From: Proteiniborus ethanoligenes
GTDB taxonomy: Bacteria; Bacillota; Clostridia; Tissierellales; Proteiniboraceae
Assembly (NCBI RefSeq): GCF_900107485.1
Contig: NZ_FNQE01000009.1
Span: forward strand, 31,453 to 95,452
Direction: 5' to 3'
DNA length: 64,000 nucleotides
This document shows positions 54,147-62,726 of this stretch, in pieces. The stretch's first letter is position 1; each line of letters begins with the position of its first letter. A program made the position numbers and the translations under genes. Under the pieces are notes generated by a model, which was given only the letters and a program-made list of their open reading frames with translations, had not been told where the DNA came from and did no database searches.

Positions 54147-54593
54147 TTATGGTTTTATTTTGACCCAAGAAATCAAATCAATGCTATTTTTAGTTATTAT
54201 TTTCTCCTCAAGCTTAGGAAATTGAACATTTTTACTTATGCCTACAATCTTTATCTCCACCTCTTTATCATACATAGAGCTATCAACTTCTATTATATCT
54301 CCATCGTATACCTTTAGCTGCACTTCGTTATTCTTAGAAAATTTATATTTATCTTTTCCATTTATAATAATTTTTAGCTTTTCAAAATCATTAGTTTCTT
54401 TTTTTACAACAACATACCCTGCTTCTTTAATATTCATACTGCTGCCTTCATCTTCTTCATATGTATTAATAAATGTTGTTATATCTGTGCTTTCCATAAA
54501 GCCTAACTGCACTATAAATATAAATACACCTAAAACACATAATCCTAATATTATTGATTCAATCTTGTCAAGAATACTTTTCATATTCTTCAT
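54147..54593 (-). CDS. Membrane-anchored uncharacterised protein (possible DUF4330 type)
   Basis: 148 residues. One N-terminal hydrophobic helix (about 12-32), then a soluble part with a beta-rich pattern ('VVKKETNDFEKLKIIINGKD', 'EVQLKVYDGDIIEVDSSMYD'). Small proteins of this type lie between cmk and the YhiN-like flavoprotein gene in many clostridia and I recall a DUF4330 name for similar ones, but I cannot confirm this by search. ATG 54593 has SD 'aggagg' with a 7-nt spacer. Function is unknown. Confidence 0.65.
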   Translation of the reverse strand: MKNMKSILDKIESIILGLCVLGVFIFIVQLGFMESTDITTFINTYEEDEGSSMNIKEAGYVVVKKETNDFEKLKIIINGKDKYKFSKNNEVQLKVYDGDIIEVDSSMYDKEVEIKIVGISKNVQFPKLEEKIITKNSIDLISWVKIKP

Positions 54594-54651
54594 TTTGCAT
54601 CCTCCTAATAAAAATTTCTATTAAGATAAATTATGCAAAGAAAAAATAAAA

Positions 54652-54673
54652 AATGTACTTTAGCAGCACATTT
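54652..54673 (-). terminator. Weak terminator of the YhiN-like gene
   Basis: AATGTACT and AGCACATT pair around a short loop with one mismatch, followed on the minus strand by TTTTTTATTTTTT. Lies between two same-strand genes. Confidence 0.55.
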
Positions 54674-54688
54674 TTATAAAATCCATTG

Positions 54689-55918
54689 TTATTGACAATT
54701 CTTACCTGCAAGGTATCCCGTAGAATATGCTATTTGCAGATTAAAACCTCCTGTTAACGCATCTACATCAATAACTTCTCCTGCGAAAAACAAACCTTTC
54801 ACAACCTTAGATTCCATAGTAGATGGATCTATTTCTAGCGTGGAAACACCCCCAGAGGTAACTATTGCTTCATTAATAGGTCTAAATTTTAAAAAACTCA
54901 TTTCTAAATTTTTGAGTACATTTACTATTTGCTTTCTTTCTTCACGGGTTATTTGATTTACGAATTTATTTTCGTCAATATTAGAAAGCTGGACTATAAT
55001 CGGTATTAGTCTTTTAGGCAATAAATCGTCTAAAGAATTTTTATACTGTTTTCTTGAATACTTTTCAAAATCTCTTAAAATTCTGGACTCCAGCTTTTCA
55101 TCAGAAAGTCCAGGTTTTAAATCTATGACAATTTTTATGTTTTTACCATTATATCTATTTATATAATTACTCATGGTTAATACAACAGGGCCTGATATGC
55201 CATAATGAGTAAAAATAAGTTCACCAAAATCCTCAAAAATTTTTTTCTTATCGGCATATGCAGAAATTTTAACATTTTTTAATGCAAGACCTTGTAAAAT
55301 CTTTACCCATTCTTCATTAATTTCACATGGAACTAAAGCAGGTTTTAGATCTATAATAGTATGTCCAAAACATTTTGCAAAGGTATATCCATCTCCCGTA
55401 GAGCCAGTTTGCTCATAGGATTTTCCGCCTGTTGCTATTATAACCTTATCAAACCTTTGTTTTGTACCATCAGAAAATCCTAATTCAAAATAATCAGTAT
55501 CCACTTTTTTTATGTATTTAACTTCTTTATTTAAAGCAACTTCTACTTTATTATCTATTAAATATTTTTCTAAAGCTTTTATTACATCACTGGATTTATC
55601 ACTGATAGGAAACACTCTATTTCCACGTTCAATTTTTGTAGAAACACCATACTTATTCATTATTTTTATAATATCAGTATTAGTAAAAGTGTAGAACGCA
55701 CTATATAAAAAAGTTTTATTAACAACTACATTTTGAATTAACTCTTCAATTTCACAAGCATTAGTTATATTACATCTGCCCTTTCCAGTTATAAAAAGTT
55801 TCTTTCCTAATTTGTTGTTTTTTTCAAACAGTGTAACTTTTTTTCCTAAAGAACCAGCAGTTGCAGCAGCTATTATGCCAGCAGGCCCTCCTCCTATTAC
55901 AGCCACATGATTGTTCAA
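54689..55918 (-). CDS. YhiN/HI0933-family NAD(P)/FAD-dependent oxidoreductase
   Basis: 409 residues. 'VIGGGPAGIIAAATAGSLG' and 'GKRCNITNACE' are family hallmarks, with 'GGVSTLEIDPSTMESK', 'GLFFAGEVIDVDALTGGFNL' and 'QIAYSTGYLAGKNC' at the end. The family is widespread and not biochemically assigned in most bacteria. The gene starts 3 nt after the phosphatase gene stop, so it is in the same transcript. Confident family assignment, unknown substrate. Confidence 0.9.
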   Translation of the reverse strand: MNNHVAVIGGGPAGIIAAATAGSLGKKVTLFEKNNKLGKKLFITGKGRCNITNACEIEELIQNVVVNKTFLYSAFYTFTNTDIIKIMNKYGVSTKIERGNRVFPISDKSSDVIKALEKYLIDNKVEVALNKEVKYIKKVDTDYFELGFSDGTKQRFDKVIIATGGKSYEQTGSTGDGYTFAKCFGHTIIDLKPALVPCEINEEWVKILQGLALKNVKISAYADKKKIFEDFGELIFTHYGISGPVVLTMSNYINRYNGKNIKIVIDLKPGLSDEKLESRILRDFEKYSRKQYKNSLDDLLPKRLIPIIVQLSNIDENKFVNQITREERKQIVNVLKNLEMSFLKFRPINEAIVTSGGVSTLEIDPSTMESKVVKGLFFAGEVIDVDALTGGFNLQIAYSTGYLAGKNCQ

Positions 55919-55921
55919 GAT

Positions 55922-56533
55922 TTAAACCTCCCTAAAATGACTTGTGTCATTTAATAATTTTAAAACAGGAGAATAATCCCTATATTCTATAATACTCAAG
56001 CCTGTATTGCTTATAGAAAGTTTATTATACATAGATATATCTATGCCCAATATTCCAAGGATTAGTGCTTTAATTGAAGCACCGTGTGAAACTATTAAAA
56101 TATTTTTATTGCTATTTTTTTTAATAAGATTATTAACAATTCCTAAGAGCCTTTCTTGTAAATCAATTAAGCTTTCTGCATTAGGTAATATTAGATCGTG
56201 AGGTTTAGTCATCCAAACAATATGCTCATTTCGGTATTTTTCTTTTATCTCATTTGTAGTTAGTCCTTCCCATACACCAAAGCTTATCTCCCTTAATTCC
56301 TTTAAACTATTAACATCTAAATTAAGGAATTCTCCAATAACTTTAGCTGTATCAAAAGCCCTATTTAAATCACTTGAAAAAATAATATCTATCTTCTCAT
56401 GCATAAGTCTTTTTGCAGCTTGCTTTGCTTGTATTATACCCCTATCTGTGAGATTAGTATTCTTTTGTCCTTGAATTTTATTTAATATATTCCATTCAGA
56501 TTCTCCATGTCGCAGTAAATATAGTCGATTCAT
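55922..56533 (-). CDS. Histidine phosphatase superfamily protein (phosphoglycerate mutase-like)
   Basis: 203 residues. Phosphohistidine motif 'LYLLRHGESEWN' near the N-terminus, 'LTDRGIIQAKQAAKRL', 'FSSDLNRAFDTAKVI', 'GVWEGLTTNEI' and 'LIVSHGASIKALILGIL'. It belongs to the CobC/GpmB-type branch; the substrate (alpha-ribazole phosphate, phosphoglycerate or others) is not determined by sequence. SD 'aaggagg' precedes ATG. Confidence 0.9.
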   Translation of the reverse strand: MNRLYLLRHGESEWNILNKIQGQKNTNLTDRGIIQAKQAAKRLMHEKIDIIFSSDLNRAFDTAKVIGEFLNLDVNSLKELREISFGVWEGLTTNEIKEKYRNEHIVWMTKPHDLILPNAESLIDLQERLLGIVNNLIKKNSNKNILIVSHGASIKALILGILGIDISMYNKLSISNTGLSIIEYRDYSPVLKLLNDTSHFREV

Positions 56534-56661
56534 TATTGCCTCCTTGTATGTATTACATTATATATATTATACTATAAAAATAAATATAATAATTTAATTT
56601 ATATGAAAAATTTGATTATCAGTTATGATAACATCAATTAAGATATATATATTTAAAAGTA

Positions 56662-56687
56662 TAGAGATTGGAAAACTCCAATCCCTT
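56662..56687 (-). terminator. Terminator after the RpiR-type gene
   Basis: GATTGGA (56665-56671) and TCCAATC (56676-56682), extended by G-U/AG pairs, with a moderately T-rich minus-strand tail. It follows the end of the kor operon. Confidence 0.7.
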
Positions 56688-56693
56688 ACTTAT

Positions 56694-57581
56694 TTACTTA
56701 TCATTCTGACTTGTTTTATCCTTACTATCATAAATATTAAACTCTTTCCAAATAATTTCTAATTCATTAAAGTATTTTTTTATATTATCTTTTTCTCTGA
56801 TACCTATTGCTATAATCAAAGCATTTATTAAGCTCATAGGGGCAACTAAAGAATCTACAAAGGACAGCATATTACTTCTTGCAATTAAAGTATAATCTGC
56901 TATGTTTGCTATGGGCGAAACTAAACTATCAGTAATCCCAACAATTTTACATTGTTGACCTTTAACATATTTGAGTACATCTAAAGTTCTTCTTGAATAT
57001 CTTGGGTAGCTTATTCCTATTACTAAATCATCCTTAGTTACTCTTAATATTTGTTCAAAAACATCACTTGTTCCCGTCTTAACAACTTTTACATCATCTA
57101 CAAGTATTCCTAGGTAAAATCCTAAATAATCTGCTAATGCAGTTGAACTTCGCAAACCTAAAATATAGATTCTTCTAGCCTCTAAAATACTATCCACGAC
57201 TTTTTCAAATGTTTCAACATTCATATCATCTATTGTAGCTTTAATGTTTTCCATGTCAGTCCTTAGAATTTTTTTTAATCCAACTTCATTATTTGAATAG
57301 TTATCAGACATACTTAGTCTTTGCACTGTAGTTAACTTGTTTTTGATTAATTCCTGCAATGCACTTTGCAAGCTAGGATAACCAGAAAATCCAAGTGATG
57401 TAGCAAATCTTACTACTGTAGATTCACTTACCCCTACTACCTCTCCTAGCTTTGAAGCCGTCATAAAAGCAGCCTTATCATAGTTGGACATAATATATTC
57501 AGCAATAATCTTTTGCCCTTTACTTAACCTAGTAAAATTCATTTGTATTACTTTCATTAAATCCTTTTTTTTATCATCCAT
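56694..57581 (-). CDS. RpiR/MurR-family transcriptional regulator
   Basis: 295 residues. N-terminal RpiR helix-turn-helix ('LSKGQKIIAEYIMSNYDKAA', 'TASKLGEVVGVSESTVVRFA') and a C-terminal SIS domain (about 125-270; 'RRIYILGLRSSTALADYLGF', 'VIGISYPRYSRRTLDVLKYV'). SIS domains sense sugar phosphates or similar ligands. ATG 57581 has SD 'aagga'; the alternative ATG 57602 lies inside the previous gene. It is unusual as the last gene of a 2-oxoacid:ferredoxin oxidoreductase operon. Confidence 0.9.
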   Translation of the reverse strand: MDDKKKDLMKVIQMNFTRLSKGQKIIAEYIMSNYDKAAFMTASKLGEVVGVSESTVVRFATSLGFSGYPSLQSALQELIKNKLTTVQRLSMSDNYSNNEVGLKKILRTDMENIKATIDDMNVETFEKVVDSILEARRIYILGLRSSTALADYLGFYLGILVDDVKVVKTGTSDVFEQILRVTKDDLVIGISYPRYSRRTLDVLKYVKGQQCKIVGITDSLVSPIANIADYTLIARSNMLSFVDSLVAPMSLINALIIAIGIREKDNIKKYFNELEIIWKEFNIYDSKDKTSQNDK

Positions 57582-57585
57582 AATA

Positions 57586-58128
57586 TCATTCCTTGCATCC
57601 ATTAATTAGCTTCATACCTTCCTCTAAAGCCTTTTCATTTAAAAGTTCGGTTCCTCTTGGTACTTTACTTAATACTGCGTTTTTCAAAGACTCCTTAGAA
57701 ACAATTCCCGATATACAGTTTATTGCTCCAAGAGCTATTATATTTGCAACCATTGGTTTATTAAGCTTTTCATTTGCAGTACCTACTATTGGAATGCTTA
57801 TTATATCTATATCATTTCTATGTGGTGGATTAATAGTATCATCAATAACTAAAGTTCCACCTTTTTTTAAGGTATCTACATATTTATCACATGCAAGTTG
57901 GGTTAAAGCCAACATTAAATCACATTCATTAACCTTAGGGTAATAAATTTCATTATTACTAATTATTACTTCAGACCTGCTTGCTCCACCCCTGGCTTCT
58001 GGTCCATATGACTGGGATTGAACAGAATTTTTCCCGTCTTCTATAGCCGCTTCAGCTAAAATTATTCCAGCTAATATTAAACCTTGACCACCTGAACCAC
58101 TTAATCGTATTTCATATTGATTAGACAT
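57586..58128 (-). CDS. korC: 2-oxoacid:ferredoxin oxidoreductase, gamma subunit (KorC)
   Basis: 180 residues. 'LSGSGGQGLILAGIILAEAA' and 'VQSQSYGPEARGGASRSEVI' are gamma-subunit signatures, followed by 'VGTANEKLNKPMVANIIALG'. The gamma subunit binds CoA and helps transfer. ATG 58128 with SD 'aaggaga'. It is directly downstream of korB. Confidence 0.93.
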   Translation of the reverse strand: MSNQYEIRLSGSGGQGLILAGIILAEAAIEDGKNSVQSQSYGPEARGGASRSEVIISNNEIYYPKVNECDLMLALTQLACDKYVDTLKKGGTLVIDDTINPPHRNDIDIISIPIVGTANEKLNKPMVANIIALGAINCISGIVSKESLKNAVLSKVPRGTELLNEKALEEGMKLINGCKE

Positions 58129-58129
58129 A

Positions 58130-58951
58130 CTATCTCTCCTTTTGAAAACTATCAATTATTTTTTGATACTCTTCTGTATATTCAGGCTTGGTAGCTTTAT
58201 GAATTTCGCCTATAATAAGCTTATTATTTATTTGTTCTAGATTCATTTTTTCTGCAGCTTTAATATTAACAGTATTTTCTTTAAAGTTTTTCATCATATC
58301 AACAGCATTGCCCATTTTATTTTTTCTACCGTAATATGTTGGGCAAATACTTGCAACTTCAATAAAAGAAAATCCTTTGTTTCTAATTCCTTCTTCAACT
58401 TGACTAATAATCATGTTTGTATGGAAAGCTGTTGATCTAGCAACATAAGTTGCTCCGGCTGCTTTTACTAATTGACATAAATCAAAGTTTGAATCAATAT
58501 TTCCATAAGGAGCTGTTGTCCCCATAGCACCTGTTGGTGTTGCCGGAGAATACTGTCCACCTGTCATACCATAAATATTATTATTGAAAACTATTGTAGT
58601 TATGCCAATATTTCTTCTTGCAGAATGTATTAAATGGTTACCGCCAATAGCGGCACTATCTCCATCTCCAGTAATAACAATGACCTCTAGCTTTGGATTA
58701 GCCATTTTAATACCTGTTGCAAATGATAGTGCTCTTCCATGTGTTGTATGTAAAGTGTTAAAATCTAAATATCCAGTAGCTCTAGAAGAACAGCCAATTC
58801 CAGATACAATGCATACGTCATCTTTATTCATATTTAAATTGTCCAAAGCCTTCACAATAGCTCTCATAACTATTCCATTGCTGCATCCAGGACACCAAAT
58901 ATGAGGTAATTTATTTGACCTAAAATAAGTTTCAACAAGTTTACTAGGCAC
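58130..58951 (-). CDS. korB: 2-oxoacid:ferredoxin oxidoreductase, beta subunit (KorB)
   Basis: 273 residues. The TPP-binding beta subunit: 'IWCPGCSNGIVMRAIVKAL', 'SGIGCSSRATGYLDFNTLHT', 'ITGDGDSAAIGGNHLIHSAR' and 'NNNIYGMTGGQYSPATPTGA'. Cys ligands for a 4Fe-4S cluster are in CPGC and GCSS plus a later Cys. The sequence looks like 2-oxoglutarate or general 2-oxoacid enzymes, not pyruvate (which are fused). GTG start at 58951 follows 'aaggaggtatat'. Confidence 0.93.
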   Translation of the reverse strand: MPSKLVETYFRSNKLPHIWCPGCSNGIVMRAIVKALDNLNMNKDDVCIVSGIGCSSRATGYLDFNTLHTTHGRALSFATGIKMANPKLEVIVITGDGDSAAIGGNHLIHSARRNIGITTIVFNNNIYGMTGGQYSPATPTGAMGTTAPYGNIDSNFDLCQLVKAAGATYVARSTAFHTNMIISQVEEGIRNKGFSFIEVASICPTYYGRKNKMGNAVDMMKNFKENTVNIKAAEKMNLEQINNKLIIGEIHKATKPEYTEEYQKIIDSFQKER

Positions 58952-58952
58952 T

Positions 58953-60092
58953 TTAATATACCTCCTTAATCTTAGTCAATATTTCATCTGGTGATATCAA
59001 TTCACCATGAACTCTATTATATCGATGAATATTTGCATATTTACTAGCTACTCTTTCTACTTCTATTACGTATTGTCCTAAATTCATCTCTGCTACAATA
59101 ATATTCTTAACATTTTTTGATAGCTCAATAATTTGATTATCTAAAAACGGCCATATAGTAATAGGCTTAAATAGACCTACCTTTAAACCTTGATTTCTTG
59201 CAAGTTCAACTGCACGTTTTGCAGATCTTGCGGTGCCACCATATGCTATTACTACTGTTTCAGCATCCTCTAAATGAAACTCTTCGTACAAGGAAATATC
59301 ATCTTTATTTTCTTCTACCTTGTCCACAAGTCTAGTTATTAATTTCTCCGCTACATCAGATTTCCCACTTGGAAAACCTGTTTCATCATGAACTAATCCA
59401 GTAACATGAAATCTATGTCCGTCTCCAAAAGCAGCCATTCTTGGAACAATTTCACCTTGTAAAACCTCGTAAGCCTTATAATTAACCGTTTCTTTATTAG
59501 GTTTTTTTCTATCTATTATTTCAACATTGTCTAAATCTGGAATTTCAATTTTCTCTCTAAGGTGCCCTATAACCTCATCCATTAACAATATAACAGGGGT
59601 TCTATATTTTTCTGAAAAATTAAAGGCTTTTATTGTAAGATCAAAGGTCTCTCTCACTGAGGATGGTGTTAAAGCAATAACTGGATGATCACCATGAGTC
59701 CCCCATTTTGCTTGCATAACATCGCCTTGAGCAGGAGCTGTTGGTAAACCAGTACTAGGCCCTCCTCTCTGAACATTTACAACTACACATGGCACCTCAG
59801 TAATAGCTGCATAACCAAGGTTTTCCTGCTTTAGTGAAAATCCAGGGCCACTTGTTGCAGTCATTGATTTTAATCCAGCTAGTGAAGCACCAATAATTGC
59901 TCCCATACTTGCAATTTCATCTTCCATCTGAATAAATCTACCACCTATTTTAGGTAGCTTTTCAGCGGATAATTCTGCAATTTCTGTTGATGGTGTAATT
60001 GGATAGCCGGCAAAGAATCTCATTCCAGCAGCTATAGCTCCTTCTACACAAGCTTCATTTCCTTGCATTAACCTAATCCTTTTACTTTCCAT
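58953..60092 (-). CDS. korA: 2-oxoacid:ferredoxin oxidoreductase, alpha subunit (KorA)
   Basis: 379 residues. 'GNEACVEGAIAAGMRFFAGY', 'PITPSTEIAELSAEKLPKIG', 'TATSGPGFSLKQENLGYAAI', 'RGGPSTGLPTAPAQGDVMQA' and 'HGDHPVIALTPSSVRE' define the alpha subunit. The enzyme oxidatively decarboxylates a 2-oxoacid to its acyl-CoA and reduces ferredoxin. ATG 60092 has SD 'aggaggtaagg'. The operon is korD-korA-korB-korC-rpiR. 2-Oxoglutarate is a likely but unproven substrate. Confidence 0.94.
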   Translation of the reverse strand: MESKRIRLMQGNEACVEGAIAAGMRFFAGYPITPSTEIAELSAEKLPKIGGRFIQMEDEIASMGAIIGASLAGLKSMTATSGPGFSLKQENLGYAAITEVPCVVVNVQRGGPSTGLPTAPAQGDVMQAKWGTHGDHPVIALTPSSVRETFDLTIKAFNFSEKYRTPVILLMDEVIGHLREKIEIPDLDNVEIIDRKKPNKETVNYKAYEVLQGEIVPRMAAFGDGHRFHVTGLVHDETGFPSGKSDVAEKLITRLVDKVEENKDDISLYEEFHLEDAETVVIAYGGTARSAKRAVELARNQGLKVGLFKPITIWPFLDNQIIELSKNVKNIIVAEMNLGQYVIEVERVASKYANIHRYNRVHGELISPDEILTKIKEVY

Positions 60093-60294
60093 CTTCCTTA
60101 CCTCCTAAGTAAATAGCATAGTCAGGACATCTCAATTCACATTGTCCACATTTTATACATGCTTCTAAATTCTTTATGTTTATTTTTCCTTGCTTAAGCT
60201 CTAGTACATTTTTAGGACAAAATTCAACACATATTCCGCATCCCTTACACCATTCTACCTTTAGTTTAAGCTCCTTATCATCTATACTTGTCAA
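60082..60294 (-). CDS. korD: 2-oxoacid:ferredoxin oxidoreductase, delta subunit (two-4Fe-4S ferredoxin, KorD)
   Basis: 70 residues. Two 4Fe-4S motifs: 'CKGCGICVEFCPKNVL' and 'CIKCGQCELRCPDYAIYL'. A TTG start at 60294 is chosen because SD 'aaaggggg' (minus strand) is 6 nt upstream; the longer ORF is less likely. It overlaps korA by 11 nt. It passes electrons from the TPP site to soluble ferredoxin. Confidence 0.92.
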   Translation of the reverse strand: MTSIDDKELKLKVEWCKGCGICVEFCPKNVLELKQGKINIKNLEACIKCGQCELRCPDYAIYLGGKEDGK

Positions 60295-60337
60295 TTTAAA
60301 GCCCCCTTTAAATATTGTTAAGCTATCATACAAATAC

Positions 60338-60366
60338 ATCATATCAAAGCATATTCTCTTTTGCAA
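60338..60366 (-). promoter_or_regulatory. Promoter of the kor operon
   Basis: On the minus strand TTGCAA (60366-60361), 17 nt, TATGAT (60343-60338). Upstream at 60383-60411 is an inverted repeat TTAACTTG/CAAGTTAA with a 13-nt spacer, a possible operator for the RpiR protein or another regulator. Confidence 0.5.
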
Positions 60367-60557
60367 TTTTTATTTCATTTTTTTAACTTGTTTATATTTT
60401 CTGCAAGTTAACATTCATATTTTCCCATTAAAACTTGTTTTTTTTGTTAATAATAGAGTTTTTATTTAATTATCTAATATATATTTTTTTCAAGTAAATA
60501 ATAAATAATATTCTAAAACATCGAAAAATAATATTATTTTTATAGGGAGAGGTTCAA

Positions 60558-61196
60558 ATGATACAAATAGATGATGCAGGAAGTGGAAGTTTAATAGGTG
60601 GTACATGTATTGGTGCTATGAGAAAGGAAACAAAGGAATATTATTATGATTTTATCCCTATTGAACTTTATAGAACTCCTAGCTTTCATAGAAAAGATTA
60701 TTTAGATTATGTTGTTAAGATTACTAATGTAATATTTGAAAAACTTAAGGTTGAAAAAAACGAAAAAATTGAACTGTGTAGAGGATATATGTTTGATAAT
60801 CTAAGAAAATGGTTGTCATCAAAAAATTATATATATACTAATTGTAAAATCGAAGAGCCTTTACAGTATATTATTGAGAAAACCTTTGAAGATTATTGTT
60901 TGACCCTAGGTTTATATGAAGAATATATTAGATTTAATAAATACCCATTTCATTTCCACACTATACTTAGATGGGTTTATGCTGATTATGACAATAGAAA
61001 ATATCTGTGTAAAACTGGATGGAAAAGTTGGAATAAATACGGTAACTTAAATACTATTGAGGGAGAGGGCATTATTGTAAAAGATAATATCATATGTTTA
61101 AAATGTGGAGAGCCCATTCCAAAGGGAGCAAAGGCTAAAACCATAACTTATATTAGCAATAGGAAAACTACTCTTTTTTTACATAGGAACTGCTAA
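60558..61196 (+). CDS. Uncharacterised protein with C-terminal zinc-ribbon-like end, 212 residues
   Basis: I do not recognise this protein by name. The N-terminal two thirds are rich in aromatic and acidic residues with 'DAGSGSLIGGTCIGAMRK', a Gly-rich loop at residues 6-22 that could bind nucleotide or phosphate. The C-terminus has 'CLKCGEPIPKGAKAK' (Cys180-x2-Cys183) and ends 'FLHRNC' (His209, Cys212), the four residues needed for a small zinc site. SD 'gggagagg' precedes the ATG. It is divergent from korD and convergent with the carboxyltransferase gene, so it forms its own unit. Confidence 0.6.
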   Translation: MIQIDDAGSGSLIGGTCIGAMRKETKEYYYDFIPIELYRTPSFHRKDYLDYVVKITNVIFEKLKVEKNEKIELCRGYMFDNLRKWLSSKNYIYTNCKIEEPLQYIIEKTFEDYCLTLGLYEEYIRFNKYPFHFHTILRWVYADYDNRKYLCKTGWKSWNKYGNLNTIEGEGIIVKDNIICLKCGEPIPKGAKAKTITYISNRKTTLFLHRNC

Positions 61197-61209
61197 ATGA
61201 AAAAACAGT

Positions 61210-61278
61210 AAACTAGATAAAAAATAATAGAATTAAAGGTTTATCCAACGAATAATTCTATTATTTATATTCTAGTTT
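61210..61278. terminator. Bidirectional terminator between the unknown gene and the OadA-type gene
   Basis: Outer arms AAACTAGA (61210-61217) and TCTAGTTT (61271-61278), inner arms AAATAATAGAATTA and TAATTCTATTATTT around a 14-nt loop, between two convergent genes. Confidence 0.8.
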
Positions 61279-61307
61279 GTCACTCTTATTATTACATATT
61301 ATACTGG

Positions 61308-62705
61308 TTATACTGGGTAAGTTTTTTCCTCTGCATTAAGCAAAGAACTGTCTATTTTATACTTTTCAGCCTGCCTATGTTGAAAATATTTGAGTGCAAT
61401 TTGTGGAAAAGATGCATATGTTAATACGTCTTCATCCTGCTCTATATATTCTTTTATTTCATTTTTAAGTTTCTCAAGCTGAGGCTCTAGTAAGTCAGCA
61501 GGTCTACCATTAAACACTTTTTCGTTACCAATTATCTTTTGCTTAATTTCATCTGATATAGGTACAGCAGGAGAGCCATAAAGACCTAGTACATAGTTCT
61601 TCACTTCTGAAGGAACCATCTTATACCTTTCTCCAAGTATTACATTAAAAACTGCTTGAGTACCAACCATTTGACTCATAGGAGTAACTAGAGGAGGATA
61701 TCCTAAGTCTTCTCTAACCCTTGGTACCTCTTCAAGAACTTTTTCATATTTATCCAATGAGCCTTGTTGCTCAAGCTGAGAAACTAAGTTTGAAAGCATT
61801 CCTCCTGGAACTTGGTAGGTTAAGGTTCTGCTATCTACTTCCAAAACCTTCGGATTCAGTATTCCTTCCTTAATATATTTTTCTCTGATTGGTTTAAAAT
61901 AGTCTGCTATATCAGCAACTAAACTTAAATCCAAGCCTGTATCGTATTGAGAATCTTTTAAGGATGCTATCATAGATTCAGTTGATGGCTGACTAGTACC
62001 CATACTAAAAGGTGAAAGAGCGGTATCTACTATATCCACACCTGCTTCAATTCCTTTCATATATGTTTGGTTAGCGACCCCACTAGTAAAATGAGAATGT
62101 AGCTGAATTGGAAGATTTATTTCCTTTTTAAGCTTAGTTACTAATTCGTATGCAGTATATGGCATCAATATCCCAGACATATCTTTTATGCAAATAGAAT
62201 CTGCTCCCATGTTTTCCATTTCTTTAGATAGCTTCACATAGTAATCAACATTATGTACTGGACTTATAGTATACGATATAGCTGCTTGAGCATGTCCGCC
62301 GGATTTTTTTGTAGTTTCTATGGATTTGCTCAAGTTTCTGACATCATTTAATGCATCAAATATCCTAATAATATCAATACCATTTTCAATTGATTTTTTC
62401 ACAAATTCCTCAACTACATCATCAGGATAGTTCTTATATCCTAGAAGGTTTTGTCCTCTGAGAAGCATTTGTAGTTTAGTCTTTTTTACTGACTTTCTTA
62501 GCTTTCTAAGTCTTTCCCACGGGTCTTCATTTAAAAATCTAAGACAGGAATCAAAAGTAGCTCCACCCCATACTTCCAAAGAGTAAAACCCAACTTCATC
62601 TAGTCTCTCTGCTATAGGAAGCATTTCTTCTGTTTTCATTCTAGTTGCTATTAAAGATTGATGAGCATCTCTAAAAATAGTCTCTGTAATTTTAGGCTTA
62701 GTCAT
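61308..62705 (-). CDS. oadA: Oxaloacetate decarboxylase / pyruvate carboxylase carboxyltransferase subunit (OadA-type, no biotin domain)
   Basis: 465 residues. A pyruvate/oxaloacetate carboxyltransferase TIM barrel: 'ETIFRDAHQSLIATRMKTEE', 'DIIRIFDALNDVRNL', 'LPIQLHSHFTSGVANQTYMK' with His-x-His metal ligands, and the PYC_OADA C-terminal region 'VPGGMLSNLVSQLEQQ'. The biotin-carrier domain that ends many OadA proteins is absent, so a separate biotin protein is required. It works in oxaloacetate decarboxylation or transcarboxylation. SD 'aaggggg' precedes ATG 62705. Confidence 0.92.
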   Translation of the reverse strand: MTKPKITETIFRDAHQSLIATRMKTEEMLPIAERLDEVGFYSLEVWGGATFDSCLRFLNEDPWERLRKLRKSVKKTKLQMLLRGQNLLGYKNYPDDVVEEFVKKSIENGIDIIRIFDALNDVRNLSKSIETTKKSGGHAQAAISYTISPVHNVDYYVKLSKEMENMGADSICIKDMSGILMPYTAYELVTKLKKEINLPIQLHSHFTSGVANQTYMKGIEAGVDIVDTALSPFSMGTSQPSTESMIASLKDSQYDTGLDLSLVADIADYFKPIREKYIKEGILNPKVLEVDSRTLTYQVPGGMLSNLVSQLEQQGSLDKYEKVLEEVPRVREDLGYPPLVTPMSQMVGTQAVFNVILGERYKMVPSEVKNYVLGLYGSPAVPISDEIKQKIIGNEKVFNGRPADLLEPQLEKLKNEIKEYIEQDEDVLTYASFPQIALKYFQHRQAEKYKIDSSLLNAEEKTYPV

Positions 62706-62726
62706 AAATATTCCCCCTAAGGTATT

